A stretch of DNA of 18,584 nt from an uncultured Oxalobacteraceae bacterium (GTDB lineage: Bacteria; Pseudomonadota; Gammaproteobacteria; Burkholderiales; Burkholderiaceae). Position numbers and translations under genes: made by a program. Below the pieces are notes generated by a model that saw only the letters and a program-made list of their open reading frames with translations, was not told the DNA's origin and searched no databases. The stretch covers positions 1 to 18,584 of the forward strand of contig CAMLFK010000078.1 in assembly GCA_946479255.1 (NCBI GenBank). The letters are read 5' to 3'. Positions 1-7,419 of the stretch are shown here, one piece after another (positions within the stretch are counted from its first letter, which is position 1; every line of letters begins with the position of its first letter).

Positions 1-594
1 GGCTGGGCCTCGTACTGGCACGCGCGCCTGCTGCGCGAAGCCAGCTTCCTGCCCCACGACTTGTACCTGGCGGCCATCAAATCGCATTCCGATGTGGTGC
101 GTCCCTTCGCCAGCGGGCAGCAACTGGCGCTGTCGCTCAATCCCTATCACCTCGGCTTCTCGCTGTGGGAACACATCATCGAACGGCAGGGCATGGAAAA
201 GGCGCGCGAGATCTGCCGCGATGAAGACGACTTCGGCTTCATCCGCAATTATCTCGACCAGGAGCTGGCCGAGCAGCTCGACCTGTTCGTCTATGAAGTG
301 CGCAAGGACGGCGAAACCAAGATCGTCAGCCGCGATATCGCGGCAATCCGCGAAGCCATCATCGCGCCCAAATACAATTTCGGCGCCCCTTGCGTGGCCG
401 CCACCGCGGTAGGACCGGAAGGCAACCTGGAACTCCACCACGACTACCTGCGCGATGGCCGCGGCCTGGAACTGGCCGACGCCGAACGTGTGCTGGAATA
501 CGTCGGCAAGGTTTGGCGCCGGCCGGTCAGCCTCCACACGGTCGACACGCGCGGCATCGTACGAGTCCTGCCGCCTCGCAAACCGCCGATCTGA
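1..594 (+). CDS. SpoVR family protein, C-terminal part (5' end outside window)
   Basis: The reading frame is open from the first base and closes at TGA 592-594, giving the last 197 residues of a larger protein. The segment GWASYWHARLLREA, followed by a long-range match including SLNPYHLGFSLWEHI and DFGFIRNYLDQELAEQLDLF, is the conserved C-terminal portion of the SpoVR/YcgB family (family knowledge). These proteins are about 500 residues long and their biochemical role is unclear; SpoVR is needed for spore cortex formation in Bacillus, while in proteobacteria it usually sits beside yeaG and yeaH in a stress-related operon. Those partners would lie to the left. Nothing ties it functionally to the polysaccharide genes, so it probably marks the boundary of the exosortase locus. 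A TTG at 61 is not a plausible start because homology extends upstream of it. Confidence 0.88.
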   Translation, partial: GWASYWHARLLREASFLPHDLYLAAIKSHSDVVRPFASGQQLALSLNPYHLGFSLWEHIIERQGMEKAREICRDEDDFGFIRNYLDQELAEQLDLFVYEVRKDGETKIVSRDIAAIREAIIAPKYNFGAPCVAATAVGPEGNLELHHDYLRDGRGLELADAERVLEYVGKVWRRPVSLHTVDTRGIVRVLPPRKPPI

Positions 595-624
595 GGGCGT
601 GACCGGGCGCCTTGGCCGCAAGCT

Positions 625-652
625 GGGCAAGCACTGGGCGAGCACTGGGCGA
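625..652 (+). repeat. Short 11-bp tandem repeat
   Basis: GGGCAAGCACT (625-635) is followed directly by GGGCGAGCACT (636-646) and a partial third unit GGGCGA (647-652). It lies just after the SpoVR stop codon. It is too short to assign a role and may be simple replication slippage. Confidence 0.5.
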
Positions 653-704
653 TGGCAACAAGCAATCCGCTCCAGGCCATCAATATTACGACACCAACTG
701 AGAG

Positions 705-725
705 CATACGCGAAAGTTGCGTATG
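705..725. promoter_or_regulatory. Inverted repeat upstream of prsT
   Basis: CATACGC (705-711) and GCGTATG (719-725) form a perfect 7-bp inverted repeat separated by GAAAGTT. It lies about 80 bp before the prsT start codon in a 209-bp gap that holds no other convincing signal. The size and symmetry suit a dimeric regulator's operator, but no family can be named. There is no T-tract, so it is not an obvious terminator for the upstream gene. I saw no convincing sigma-54 promoter in this gap. Confidence 0.4.
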
Positions 726-803
726 ATCAACAGACGCCGTGCCTGACTCCCTACTCTATGCATGTCGCCGCACTCGCGACGGCAATCGAACTGGAGATGT
801 CGC

Positions 804-3596
804 ATGCACAAGACCGATTCCCTGCGCCGGAGCCGCCGCATCGCTGCGCTCGCCTTGACGGCCAGTCTGGCGCTGTGCGCCTGTCGGTCCGCCGACACGC
901 TGGTCCTGATTGCCGAGGCCCGCCAGCACCGGGATCGGGGCGATTTCCGCGCGGCGGTGATCCAGTTGAAGAACGCTTTGCAACAAGACAATGGCGAGCA
1001 CGCCGCTGCGCGCGATGCGCGCCAGCTGCTGGGCGAAATCTATCTCGAACAAGGCGACGCCGCCTCGGCCGAAAAAGAGCTGCGCCGCGCGCTGGCAATG
1101 GCGTCCAAAGGCGAGGCGGACCACCTGCGCGCCCTGGTCGGCCGTGCCATGCTGATGCAAGCCCAGTTCGACAAGCTGCTGAGCGATCCTGAACTGTCCG
1201 GCCCTTTCGCCGACAGCGCCGACGCGGCCGCTTTGCGCGGCGACGCCCTGCTCGGTCTCCGGCGGCCGGACAAGGCCAGCATGCACTACCACAAGGCGCT
1301 CGCAAGCAAACCCAATCACCCCGATGCCTTGCTTGGGCTGGCGCGGATCGCCGATCTCGACAAGCTGCCGCGCGAGGCGGACCAGCTGCTGCAGCGGGCC
1401 CTCTCCGCCAACCCCGGCCATATCGCCGGCCTGCGCCTGCGCGGCGACCGTTTGCTTGCCGCCGGCGATGCCAAGGCGGCGCTGGCGTCCTACCGCCAGA
1501 TTCTCGCCTTGCGGCCCAAGGATGCGCAAGCGCATACCGACATCTCCGGCATCCACAGCGACCTTGGCCAGTTTGCCGAAGCCCGCGCCGCGATCCAGGC
1601 GGCGCGCGCATCTTCCGGTAATACGCTGGCCGTCATCTACGCCGAGGCCATGCTGGCGTTTCGCGAACGCAGGCTGGCGGATGCGCTGGTGGCGGCCCAG
1701 CAGCTCTTGCGCGCGGCTCCCGAGCATCCGCCGAACCTGCTGCTGGCCGCCTCGATCGAAAGCGCCATGGGCGCCAATGAACAAGCCGAGCAGCACCTGC
1801 AGAGCTTCCTCGCGGCCCAGCCCGGCCACCTGTTCGCCACCAAGCGCCTGATCTTTCTCTATTTGCGCACCGAACGCGCCGGGCGCGCGCTTGAACTGCT
1901 CCAGCCGCTGCTCGGCAAACATGCCGACGACGTCGACCTGCTGGCCCTGGCCGGGGAAGCCCATCTGCACGCGCGCCGCTACGGCGACGCCGCCGAACTG
2001 TTCGAGAAAGCCAGCGCGCTGCGGCCCGGCGAAGCCGCCTTTCGCACCGAACTGGCGCTCAGCCGGCTGGCCAATGGCGACAGTAACCGCGCCATCGCCG
2101 AACTCGAACGGGCCACCCGGCTGGACCAGCAATCCGACCGCAACAGCATCCTGCTCGTGATGGCGCACTTGCGCGCTCAGGCGCACGCCAAGGCGATGTC
2201 GGTGGCGCTCGAGATGGAAAAGCGCGCCGACAATCCGCTGGTCCAGAATCTGAAAGGCGGTGTTTTCCTGGCCATGGGCGACGCGGCGCAGGCACGCCAG
2301 AGCTTTGAACGGGCGCTGGCGTTCGAGCCGCTGTACTTGCCGGCCCTGGCCAACCTGGCTCAGCTCGACAAGGCGGCGCACAAGAGCGAGGACGCGGTAC
2401 GCCGCTACGAGGCCGCGCTCAAGCGCGACCCCGCCAACGCCGGTGTGATGGAGGCCCTGGCCGGCCTGGCCATGGCACGCGGCAAGCCCGCCGAGGTAAT
2501 TGCCTGGCTCGAGCGCGCCGTCAAGGCCCAGCCCGACAAGCTCGCGCCGGCACTGCGCCTGGTCGAGGCCTACGGCCGCGCGGGCGAATCGGCCAAGGCC
2601 CTGTTGCTCGCTCGGCAATTGCACGCAAGCCATCCCACCAGTCCGGAAGCACTGGCTGGCTTGGCCAACATCCAGTGGACCTTGCGCGACAACGAAGCCG
2701 CCGCCGCCAGCTACGCCAAGCTGGCCGCTTTGAGCCCGGCAGCTCCCTTGCCGCACATGCGCTTGGCCACCCTGGCACTGGCGCGCGGCGACGATGCCGC
2801 CGCCATGAGCGCGCTCGGCAAGGCGCGGGCCCTGGCACCCGACGCCATCGATGTCCAGCTGGGCATGCTCCAGCTTCTCATCCGCAAGCAAAAGTTTGCC
2901 GAAGCGCTGCAACTGGCGCGCTCGGCCCAGGAGCGCCAGCCCAAGGCACCCAACGGCTACAAGCTGGAAGCCGACGTGCATGCGGCGCAAGACAAGCACG
3001 CCCTTGCCCTGGTCGGCTATGAGCGGGCGTTCGCGCTTGCGCCCAGCGGTGCCTTGCTGATCCAGCTGCATGGCACGCTTCAGAAGCTCGGCAGAAAGCT
3101 TGAGGCCGAAGCGCGCATGACGCGCTGGCTGCGCGATCATCCGGACGAGCTCGCCACCCGCCTGTACGATGCCAGCAGCAAGATGATGGCCGACAACGCC
3201 ACGGCTGCGGTGGCACAGTTCGAAGCGATCCTGCGCATCGACCCGGTCAATGTCTTCGCCTTGAACGACCTGGCCTGGGCGCTCCAGCGCAGCGATCCCA
3301 GGCGCGCCGCCGAGTATGCCGAACGCGCGGTCCGGCTGGCGCCGGCCAACCCCAGCGTGCTCGACACCCTGGGCTGGATCTACCTGGAAAATGGCGAGCT
3401 GGCGCGCGCCCTGCCCTTGCTGCAAAAGGCGGCGGCCCTGGCACCGGACGCCAGCGAAATCCATTACCATCTCGCGATGGTGCTGAGCCGTAGCAACGAC
3501 AAGCCGGCCGCGCGCCGGGTGCTCGAAAAGCTGATCGCCTCGCCGGCCGCCGCGCGCCGCCATCAGGAAGCACGCGCCTTGCTGTCCCGGCTGTGA
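804..3596 (+). CDS. prsT: PEP-CTERM system TPR-repeat lipoprotein PrsT
   Basis: The 930-residue protein has an N-terminal secretion signal (basic RRSRR, then hydrophobic ALALTASLALCAC) ending in cysteines that resemble a loose lipobox, so it is probably a periplasm-facing lipoprotein. The rest is an almost unbroken series of tetratricopeptide repeats, seen as recurring A-x-x-x-x-x-x-A-L and P-x-x-x-x-A-L-x-x-L-A patterns up to the C-terminus. Length, lipoprotein signal and repeat architecture match the PrsT family, which co-occurs with exosortase A and PEP-CTERM proteins and is thought to be a scaffold in export or assembly (family knowledge; mechanism not established). I chose ATG 804 because GGAG lies at 793-796 with 7-nt spacing; the in-frame ATG at 762 lacks such a site and would bury the signal peptide. 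It converges on the flavoenzyme gene with a 30-bp gap. Confidence 0.88.
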   Translation: MHKTDSLRRSRRIAALALTASLALCACRSADTLVLIAEARQHRDRGDFRAAVIQLKNALQQDNGEHAAARDARQLLGEIYLEQGDAASAEKELRRALAMASKGEADHLRALVGRAMLMQAQFDKLLSDPELSGPFADSADAAALRGDALLGLRRPDKASMHYHKALASKPNHPDALLGLARIADLDKLPREADQLLQRALSANPGHIAGLRLRGDRLLAAGDAKAALASYRQILALRPKDAQAHTDISGIHSDLGQFAEARAAIQAARASSGNTLAVIYAEAMLAFRERRLADALVAAQQLLRAAPEHPPNLLLAASIESAMGANEQAEQHLQSFLAAQPGHLFATKRLIFLYLRTERAGRALELLQPLLGKHADDVDLLALAGEAHLHARRYGDAAELFEKASALRPGEAAFRTELALSRLANGDSNRAIAELERATRLDQQSDRNSILLVMAHLRAQAHAKAMSVALEMEKRADNPLVQNLKGGVFLAMGDAAQARQSFERALAFEPLYLPALANLAQLDKAAHKSEDAVRRYEAALKRDPANAGVMEALAGLAMARGKPAEVIAWLERAVKAQPDKLAPALRLVEAYGRAGESAKALLLARQLHASHPTSPEALAGLANIQWTLRDNEAAAASYAKLAALSPAAPLPHMRLATLALARGDDAAAMSALGKARALAPDAIDVQLGMLQLLIRKQKFAEALQLARSAQERQPKAPNGYKLEADVHAAQDKHALALVGYERAFALAPSGALLIQLHGTLQKLGRKLEAEARMTRWLRDHPDELATRLYDASSKMMADNATAAVAQFEAILRIDPVNVFALNDLAWALQRSDPRRAAEYAERAVRLAPANPSVLDTLGWIYLENGELARALPLLQKAAALAPDASEIHYHLAMVLSRSNDKPAARRVLEKLIASPAAARRHQEARALLSRL

Positions 3597-3626
3597 GCGT
3601 GCGCCCGGCGGCAAGGCCGGCCAGCC

Positions 3627-5330
3627 TCAGGCAGCGGCCCCGGGCTGGTAGCGGCCGGGGGCGATGATACCGTCCGGATCGAGCGCCTGCTTGATGCGCG
3701 CCACCGTCTGCCAGTACACATCGCCGTGCGGGTCGAGGGCGGACATCGACTGGTTGCCGACCCGGTAAGGGATGTAGCCGGCGCCCATGACGCGCTCGAA
3801 CACCTTGAGGTAGCACTGTTTGGCCCGTTCCGTCTCGGCCGCATCCTCTTTGTCGTAGGCAATCGTGATCACCCCGCCCAAGGCCCGTTCGTTAATCATG
3901 CTGAAGGTGACGAACAGGTCGAAACCATAGTCGCGAAACACCGGTTCGACCAGCGCGTGCAGTTCCATCACATCGGTCCCGCGCATCGGCAGGATCGGCG
4001 ATACCCACAGCATGCCGCAGTTATCAAAGGCCGGATTGGCGCGTGCCGGGAAGCCGGCCGGCAAGCCGCCGCGCCGTCGCCAGTAGGCACCGGCCAGGAA
4101 GCGCCCGTTCGGCACCCCGCGATTCATCGCCAGCAGCGATTGCCCCAGCGCCACCCGCGCGCGCAAGCGCTGGCCGCGCGCCGAGTCGCCCAGCATCCAG
4201 GCCAGCGCCGCGCCAAGCCGCAAGCTGCGCTCGGTCAGGAAACTGACCCGCGCCCCGCTGCCGCGCAGCGCCTGCTTGACAGCCGCGCGCGCGGCGGCCA
4301 CCTGCGCCGCACTGCCGTACAGGGCGCCGGATACGGCCCATGCCCCCACTCCGGCCTGCGCCCGCAGGTCGCCGCGCACCGTGTCGGGCAGCCTTGCCTT
4401 GCCAGCCACCTGCTCGCGCGGAAATACCCGCCCGCCGGAAATAAGCCGCAGATCGTTGCCAATGTGGACCACGCTGCGTAAGGTGCCGTCCAGCCGGAGC
4501 GGGCGCAGCGCGTCGATCACCGGGCCGATGTCGGCGTGCCTGTCGACGGTGCACAGGAAGTGCGTGACGCAGTCCGCCTTGGGCATCAGCCAGATCCCCA
4601 CGCGCGTGGCGATGCCAAAATTGGACTGGGTGAACAGGCCATCCAGAAACGGCCCTACCCCGTATGGAAACACATACGCGGCACGGGCGTTGGGATAGTG
4701 GCCGAAGCCGGTTGCCAGCACTTCGCCGCTGGCCAGCACCACTTGCAGGCCGGAGATGTGCTGCAGCCGGTTGCCGTACGGCGAGTGCCCGAAGCCGCGT
4801 TCCAGGATGTTGCCCATGAAACTGGTATCGGGACCGGCACCGGTGCAGTCGATCCAGAACGGCAGCTTGTGCGCGCGCAGGTATTCCGCCAGTTGCTGCT
4901 GGGTCACGCCCGGCTCGATGACCGCATACGCCAGTTCGCTGTCGACCGCCAGGATGCGGTTCATGCGCGACAGGTCGACGATCACCTGGCCGCCCTGCAC
5001 CGCGCAGGCGTCGCCGTATCCCCAGTTCTTGCCGGTGCTGAGCGGATACAGGGCAATCCGGTATTGTGCCGCCAGCTTGACCAGCGCCACCACCTCGGCC
5101 TGGCAGCCGGGCGCGGCCACGGCGAGCGGCACGCTGGGGCGGGCCGCCGTGCTGCGCGCATACCGCGCACGGCTGGCGCTATCGGCATGCACATTGGCGG
5201 CGCCGACAATTGCCCGCAGGGCCCGCAGCAAGGCCGCATGCTGGTCGCCCGCACCGCCCTGTCCTTCCACCGGTTCCGGTCCCATTGACTCACTCCCCAT
5301 CATCATCAACTGTCTCAAGCTCGCATCCAT
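3627..5330 (-). CDS. VAO/4-cresol dehydrogenase-type FAD-linked oxidase
   Basis: The 567-residue protein has a PCMH-type FAD-binding domain in its N-terminal half (YPLSTGKNWGYG, IDLSRMN-like VDLSRMNRIL, YAVIEPGVT, GPFLDGLFTQSNFGIAT) and a C-terminal cap domain ending in DPDGIIAPGRY. These stretches closely resemble the flavoprotein subunit of p-cresol methylhydroxylase and vanillyl-alcohol oxidase, which oxidise para-alkyl phenols. The tyrosine in GKNWGYG and the Tyr-Arg pair in GYIPYRVG (about residues 522-523) fall where those enzymes bind the phenolate. No cytochrome subunit gene is adjacent and no signal peptide is seen, so a cytoplasmic oxidase or a dehydrogenase with another acceptor is possible. 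The start at ATG 5330 has GGAG at 5-nt spacing; a TTG at 5348 overlapping the upstream stop codon is the alternative. It follows the acyltransferase in one unit, which suggests its substrate is that enzyme's product (inference). Confidence 0.82.
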   Translation of the reverse strand: MDASLRQLMMMGSESMGPEPVEGQGGAGDQHAALLRALRAIVGAANVHADSASRARYARSTAARPSVPLAVAAPGCQAEVVALVKLAAQYRIALYPLSTGKNWGYGDACAVQGGQVIVDLSRMNRILAVDSELAYAVIEPGVTQQQLAEYLRAHKLPFWIDCTGAGPDTSFMGNILERGFGHSPYGNRLQHISGLQVVLASGEVLATGFGHYPNARAAYVFPYGVGPFLDGLFTQSNFGIATRVGIWLMPKADCVTHFLCTVDRHADIGPVIDALRPLRLDGTLRSVVHIGNDLRLISGGRVFPREQVAGKARLPDTVRGDLRAQAGVGAWAVSGALYGSAAQVAAARAAVKQALRGSGARVSFLTERSLRLGAALAWMLGDSARGQRLRARVALGQSLLAMNRGVPNGRFLAGAYWRRRGGLPAGFPARANPAFDNCGMLWVSPILPMRGTDVMELHALVEPVFRDYGFDLFVTFSMINERALGGVITIAYDKEDAAETERAKQCYLKVFERVMGAGYIPYRVGNQSMSALDPHGDVYWQTVARIKQALDPDGIIAPGRYQPGAAA

Positions 5331-5344
5331 GATCGCTCCAGTGC

Positions 5345-6088
5345 TCAACGGCGGCCGGCCATCAGGCGCGCCGTGATACCCGGCTCGTCCCAGATGGGAA
5401 AGAAATACGGATAGAAGGAGCGCTCATCCCCGTGCTGCTCCATCAGGCCGCCCCACTTGCGGATCTGCTCGGCCATGTGCGACAACGGCAGGCGCAGCAG
5501 TACAGCGGGCGCGCCAACCCGGTGGCAGGGACGCTCGCCGCCAAAATCGCTGAAACCGAGCATGCGCTTATAGAACTGCACATGGCGCGGATTGACCTCG
5601 ATGACATAGTCGGTGTAGCCGTGCATCCGATGCGAGTACAGGAAGGAAATATGGATCAGTGCCGCGAAGACCCGTTTCGTCACGCCCTTGTCGATGGCCA
5701 GGCGCGAAGGCTCGCACAGGCGCCGCCCGGTTCCGCGCAGCAAATCAAGTTTGTCGGGAAAATTGTCATCGGCCGGCAAGCCATGCCCGCCGTCCATGCA
5801 CAAGCTCATCGTCCCCACTACCGCGCCCCCGGTCTCGGCATACAAGGTGATCTTGTTGGGCTCGTGCTGCTCGGCCGGATCGAAGGCATAGCCGCGCCAC
5901 CCGTACATTTTACGGATGAGCAAGCTGGCCGCTTCGCGCCGGCCGGCCGAATTCGCCAGTCGGATATTGAATACCTGAATGTCGAGCGGTTGGTCCGGCA
6001 TGGGCGCGCGGCCGCGTTCGCTGACACACAGTTCGCGCGGATGAAAGGGTAATTCGAAGGTGGCGATGGGAAGCTCGTCTAGCAACAT
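5345..6088 (-). CDS. FeeM-like long-chain N-acyl amino acid synthase (GNAT fold)
   Basis: This 247-residue protein resembles the FeeM/LuxI-like acyltransferase group. Visible family features are the RLANSAGRREAASLLIRKMY segment (43-62; the usual 'rLA..eel..A..L..++Y' start), GAVVGTMSLCMD (88-99), CEPSRLAID (125-133), and EVNPRHVQFYKRMLGF (164-179). Such enzymes transfer a long fatty acyl group from acyl carrier protein to an amino acid amine (tyrosine for FeeM); an exosortase-associated branch of related acyltransferases is also known. No acyl carrier protein gene is present in the window. The start at ATG 6088 is supported by AGGA with 8-nt spacing; ATG 6148 lacks a ribosome site and the longer open frame runs antisense through the PEP-CTERM gene. 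The flavoenzyme follows with an 14-bp gap from stop to its ATG, so the two are probably co-transcribed and translationally coupled. The actual amine acceptor cannot be read from sequence. Confidence 0.8.
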   Translation of the reverse strand: MLLDELPIATFELPFHPRELCVSERGRAPMPDQPLDIQVFNIRLANSAGRREAASLLIRKMYGWRGYAFDPAEQHEPNKITLYAETGGAVVGTMSLCMDGGHGLPADDNFPDKLDLLRGTGRRLCEPSRLAIDKGVTKRVFAALIHISFLYSHRMHGYTDYVIEVNPRHVQFYKRMLGFSDFGGERPCHRVGAPAVLLRLPLSHMAEQIRKWGGLMEQHGDERSFYPYFFPIWDEPGITARLMAGRR

Positions 6089-6163
6089 GGTTGTCGTCCT
6101 ATGGTGAACGTTCGCACCGCCTGCCGGCGCGAACGAATTGTTGTGCATGTCAGACAGAGTCAT

Positions 6164-6180
6164 CAGGAACGAAGTTCCTG
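6164..6180. promoter_or_regulatory. 17-bp inverted repeat, candidate activator site (PrsR?)
   Basis: CAGGAACGAAGTTCCTG is a perfect 7-bp inverted repeat with a 3-bp centre. Its centre is about 160 bp upstream of the start site predicted for the sigma-54 promoter at 6306-6320, the usual distance for an enhancer-type activator site, and about 84 bp upstream of the divergent acyltransferase start codon. PrsR, encoded in this window, has a Fis-type helix-turn-helix that would bind such a dyad. Assignment to PrsR is inference. Confidence 0.5.
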
Positions 6181-6281
6181 TATGGACCGGTTCGCCATTG
6201 CGCCCGCGCAAACGCCGCGTCGGATTTCTTTCCAGTCGGACCAAAGGCCGCGCACCGGCTCGGATGGGCGCCGCTAAGTCA

Positions 6282-6295
6282 CTGAATCGATTCAG
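6282..6295. promoter_or_regulatory. 14-bp perfect palindrome next to the sigma-54 promoter
   Basis: CTGAATCGATTCAG is fully self-complementary. It ends 10 bp before the -24 element of the PEP-CTERM gene's sigma-54 promoter, so a bound protein could block polymerase or the activator loop. It differs from the element at 6164-6180 and therefore probably serves a different regulator. The regulator is unknown. Confidence 0.45.
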
Positions 6296-6305
6296 GAAAG
6301 CACGC

Positions 6306-6320
6306 TGGCACGGTTGCTGC
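6306..6320 (+). promoter_or_regulatory. Sigma-54 (RpoN) promoter of the PEP-CTERM gene
   Basis: TGGCACGGTTGCTGC matches the -24/-12 consensus TGGCACG-N4-TTGC with a single mismatch (C for T at the first position of the -12 block), and the invariant GG and GC dinucleotides are correctly spaced. The predicted start of transcription is near 6332, giving a leader of about 64 nt before ATG 6396. The window also encodes PrsR, a sigma-54 activator with the GAFTGA motif. Control of PEP-CTERM genes by RpoN and PrsK/PrsR has been reported in floc-forming beta-proteobacteria. Confidence 0.75.
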
Positions 6321-6395
6321 GTATAGAGCTCCACACGGCAGCGCTGCGTGGCTGCCACCGACTCCCCGTCCTTCGTCCCCACTGGAGAACCATTC

Positions 6396-7334
6396 ATGAA
6401 ACCGCTACAGAAGACCGTCCGAAGCTCGATGGCCGCCTCGCTGGCCCTCGCTGCCATCTGCATGGCATCGTCCAGCAATGCCCGTGCCGACGCCTTCGCC
6501 CAGGCCATCCTGACCATCGACAATTTCCGCCTGCTGCATTCGAACGGCACCGCCTTCAATGCCACGGATTTCAAGTCCTTGTCCGGCATGAATACCGCTA
6601 ACGCCTCCGCCAGCCTTGGAAGCGTCGCCGTGACCGTGCCGAAGACCATGGGTATCCTGAGCGGCCTGACGCCCGACATCGCCCATCAATTCGTCGGCCT
6701 GCCGGTTCCGCCGCGCGCCGAGAATGACTTCACCCCCTTCCCCGGCCCCACGCCCGTGCCGGGCACCTTCGGCTATGCCGACCAGTACATGTCGGGAAGC
6801 GCCATCACCATCAACGGCAACCCGGCCGGCGCCAAGGCCCAAAGCCGCGCCGACGCGGCCCTGAGGGAAGACGGCTCGGCCGGCGGCTCGTCCGATGTCG
6901 GCACCATGACCAGCTTTATGTTCATGCTCAGCGCCGCCGATACCATGACCTTCGCCTTCGACGCCACCCCATTCACCCAGACCTACGCCACCGGCGATCC
7001 GGATACCGACGCGATGGCGCGCCTCACCTGGACCCTGAACATCATTGACGAGACCGGCAACAGCGTGTTCAACTTCGCGCCGGCCCAGCTCAATGCGATG
7101 AGCAATGTCAACCGCTCCGACACCTTCGCCGGCGGCACCACCTACGCGCCGGGCACGCTGGCGTTCCTGACCAGTTCGTCACTTCTGGCGGCCAACACCA
7201 ATTACCGCCTGACCATCAGCCAGACCTCGACCGCCAACGCCAGGCAGGAAACCGCCGTACCCGAGCCTGCCAGCCTGGCGATCTTCGGCCTGGGCCTGCT
7301 GGGCATGTCGAGCTTCCTGCGGCGCCGCAGGTAA
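6396..7334 (+). CDS. PEP-CTERM sorting domain-containing secreted protein
   Basis: The 312-residue protein has a cleavable N-terminal signal peptide (basic start, hydrophobic AASLALAAICMASS, probable cut after NARA) and ends in a textbook exosortase signal: VPEPASLAIFGLGLLGM, a short hydrophobic remainder, then an RRRR tail. Exosortase would cleave at the PEP motif as the protein is exported to the cell surface or matrix. The central part (about residues 35-285) is rich in Ala, Thr, Asn, Ser and Gly, has no cysteines in the mature region and matches no enzyme family I recognise; the end of this region has the NTNYRLTISQTS beta-strand pattern common in such cargo. ATG 6396 is preceded by GGAGA at 8-nt spacing. 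Transcription probably comes from the sigma-54 promoter at 6306-6320. A role in matrix or floc formation is inference from the family. Confidence 0.9.
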   Translation: MKPLQKTVRSSMAASLALAAICMASSSNARADAFAQAILTIDNFRLLHSNGTAFNATDFKSLSGMNTANASASLGSVAVTVPKTMGILSGLTPDIAHQFVGLPVPPRAENDFTPFPGPTPVPGTFGYADQYMSGSAITINGNPAGAKAQSRADAALREDGSAGGSSDVGTMTSFMFMLSAADTMTFAFDATPFTQTYATGDPDTDAMARLTWTLNIIDETGNSVFNFAPAQLNAMSNVNRSDTFAGGTTYAPGTLAFLTSSSLLAANTNYRLTISQTSTANARQETAVPEPASLAIFGLGLLGMSSFLRRRR

Positions 7335-7419
7335 GCGTGACGCGGCATGCCGTGCCGGCCACCCAGCGGGCCGGTGCCGCCGTATCAGCTGCCGGATAAC
7401 ATTTCGTGGCCAATCCGGC

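Larger units (their letters stand above)
6089..6395. other. Divergent intergenic region between acyltransferase and PEP-CTERM gene
   Basis: This 307-bp stretch has no coding gene. It serves as upstream region for both the minus-strand acyltransferase and the plus-strand PEP-CTERM gene. It holds two perfect palindromic elements (6164-6180 and 6282-6295) and a sigma-54 promoter (6306-6320), each listed separately. I found no sigma-54 or clear sigma-70 promoter pointing toward the acyltransferase. Confidence 0.7.

Noticed and set aside
756..3614. A 952-codon open frame on the minus strand, antisense to prsT
   Set aside because: It mirrors the codon periodicity of the TPR gene, shows no recognisable domain and is a typical shadow frame of GC-rich coding DNA.
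6089..6679. N-terminal extension of the acyltransferase frame to 6679
   Set aside because: It runs antisense through the PEP-CTERM gene and its promoter, has no family similarity, and a good ribosome site supports ATG 6088.
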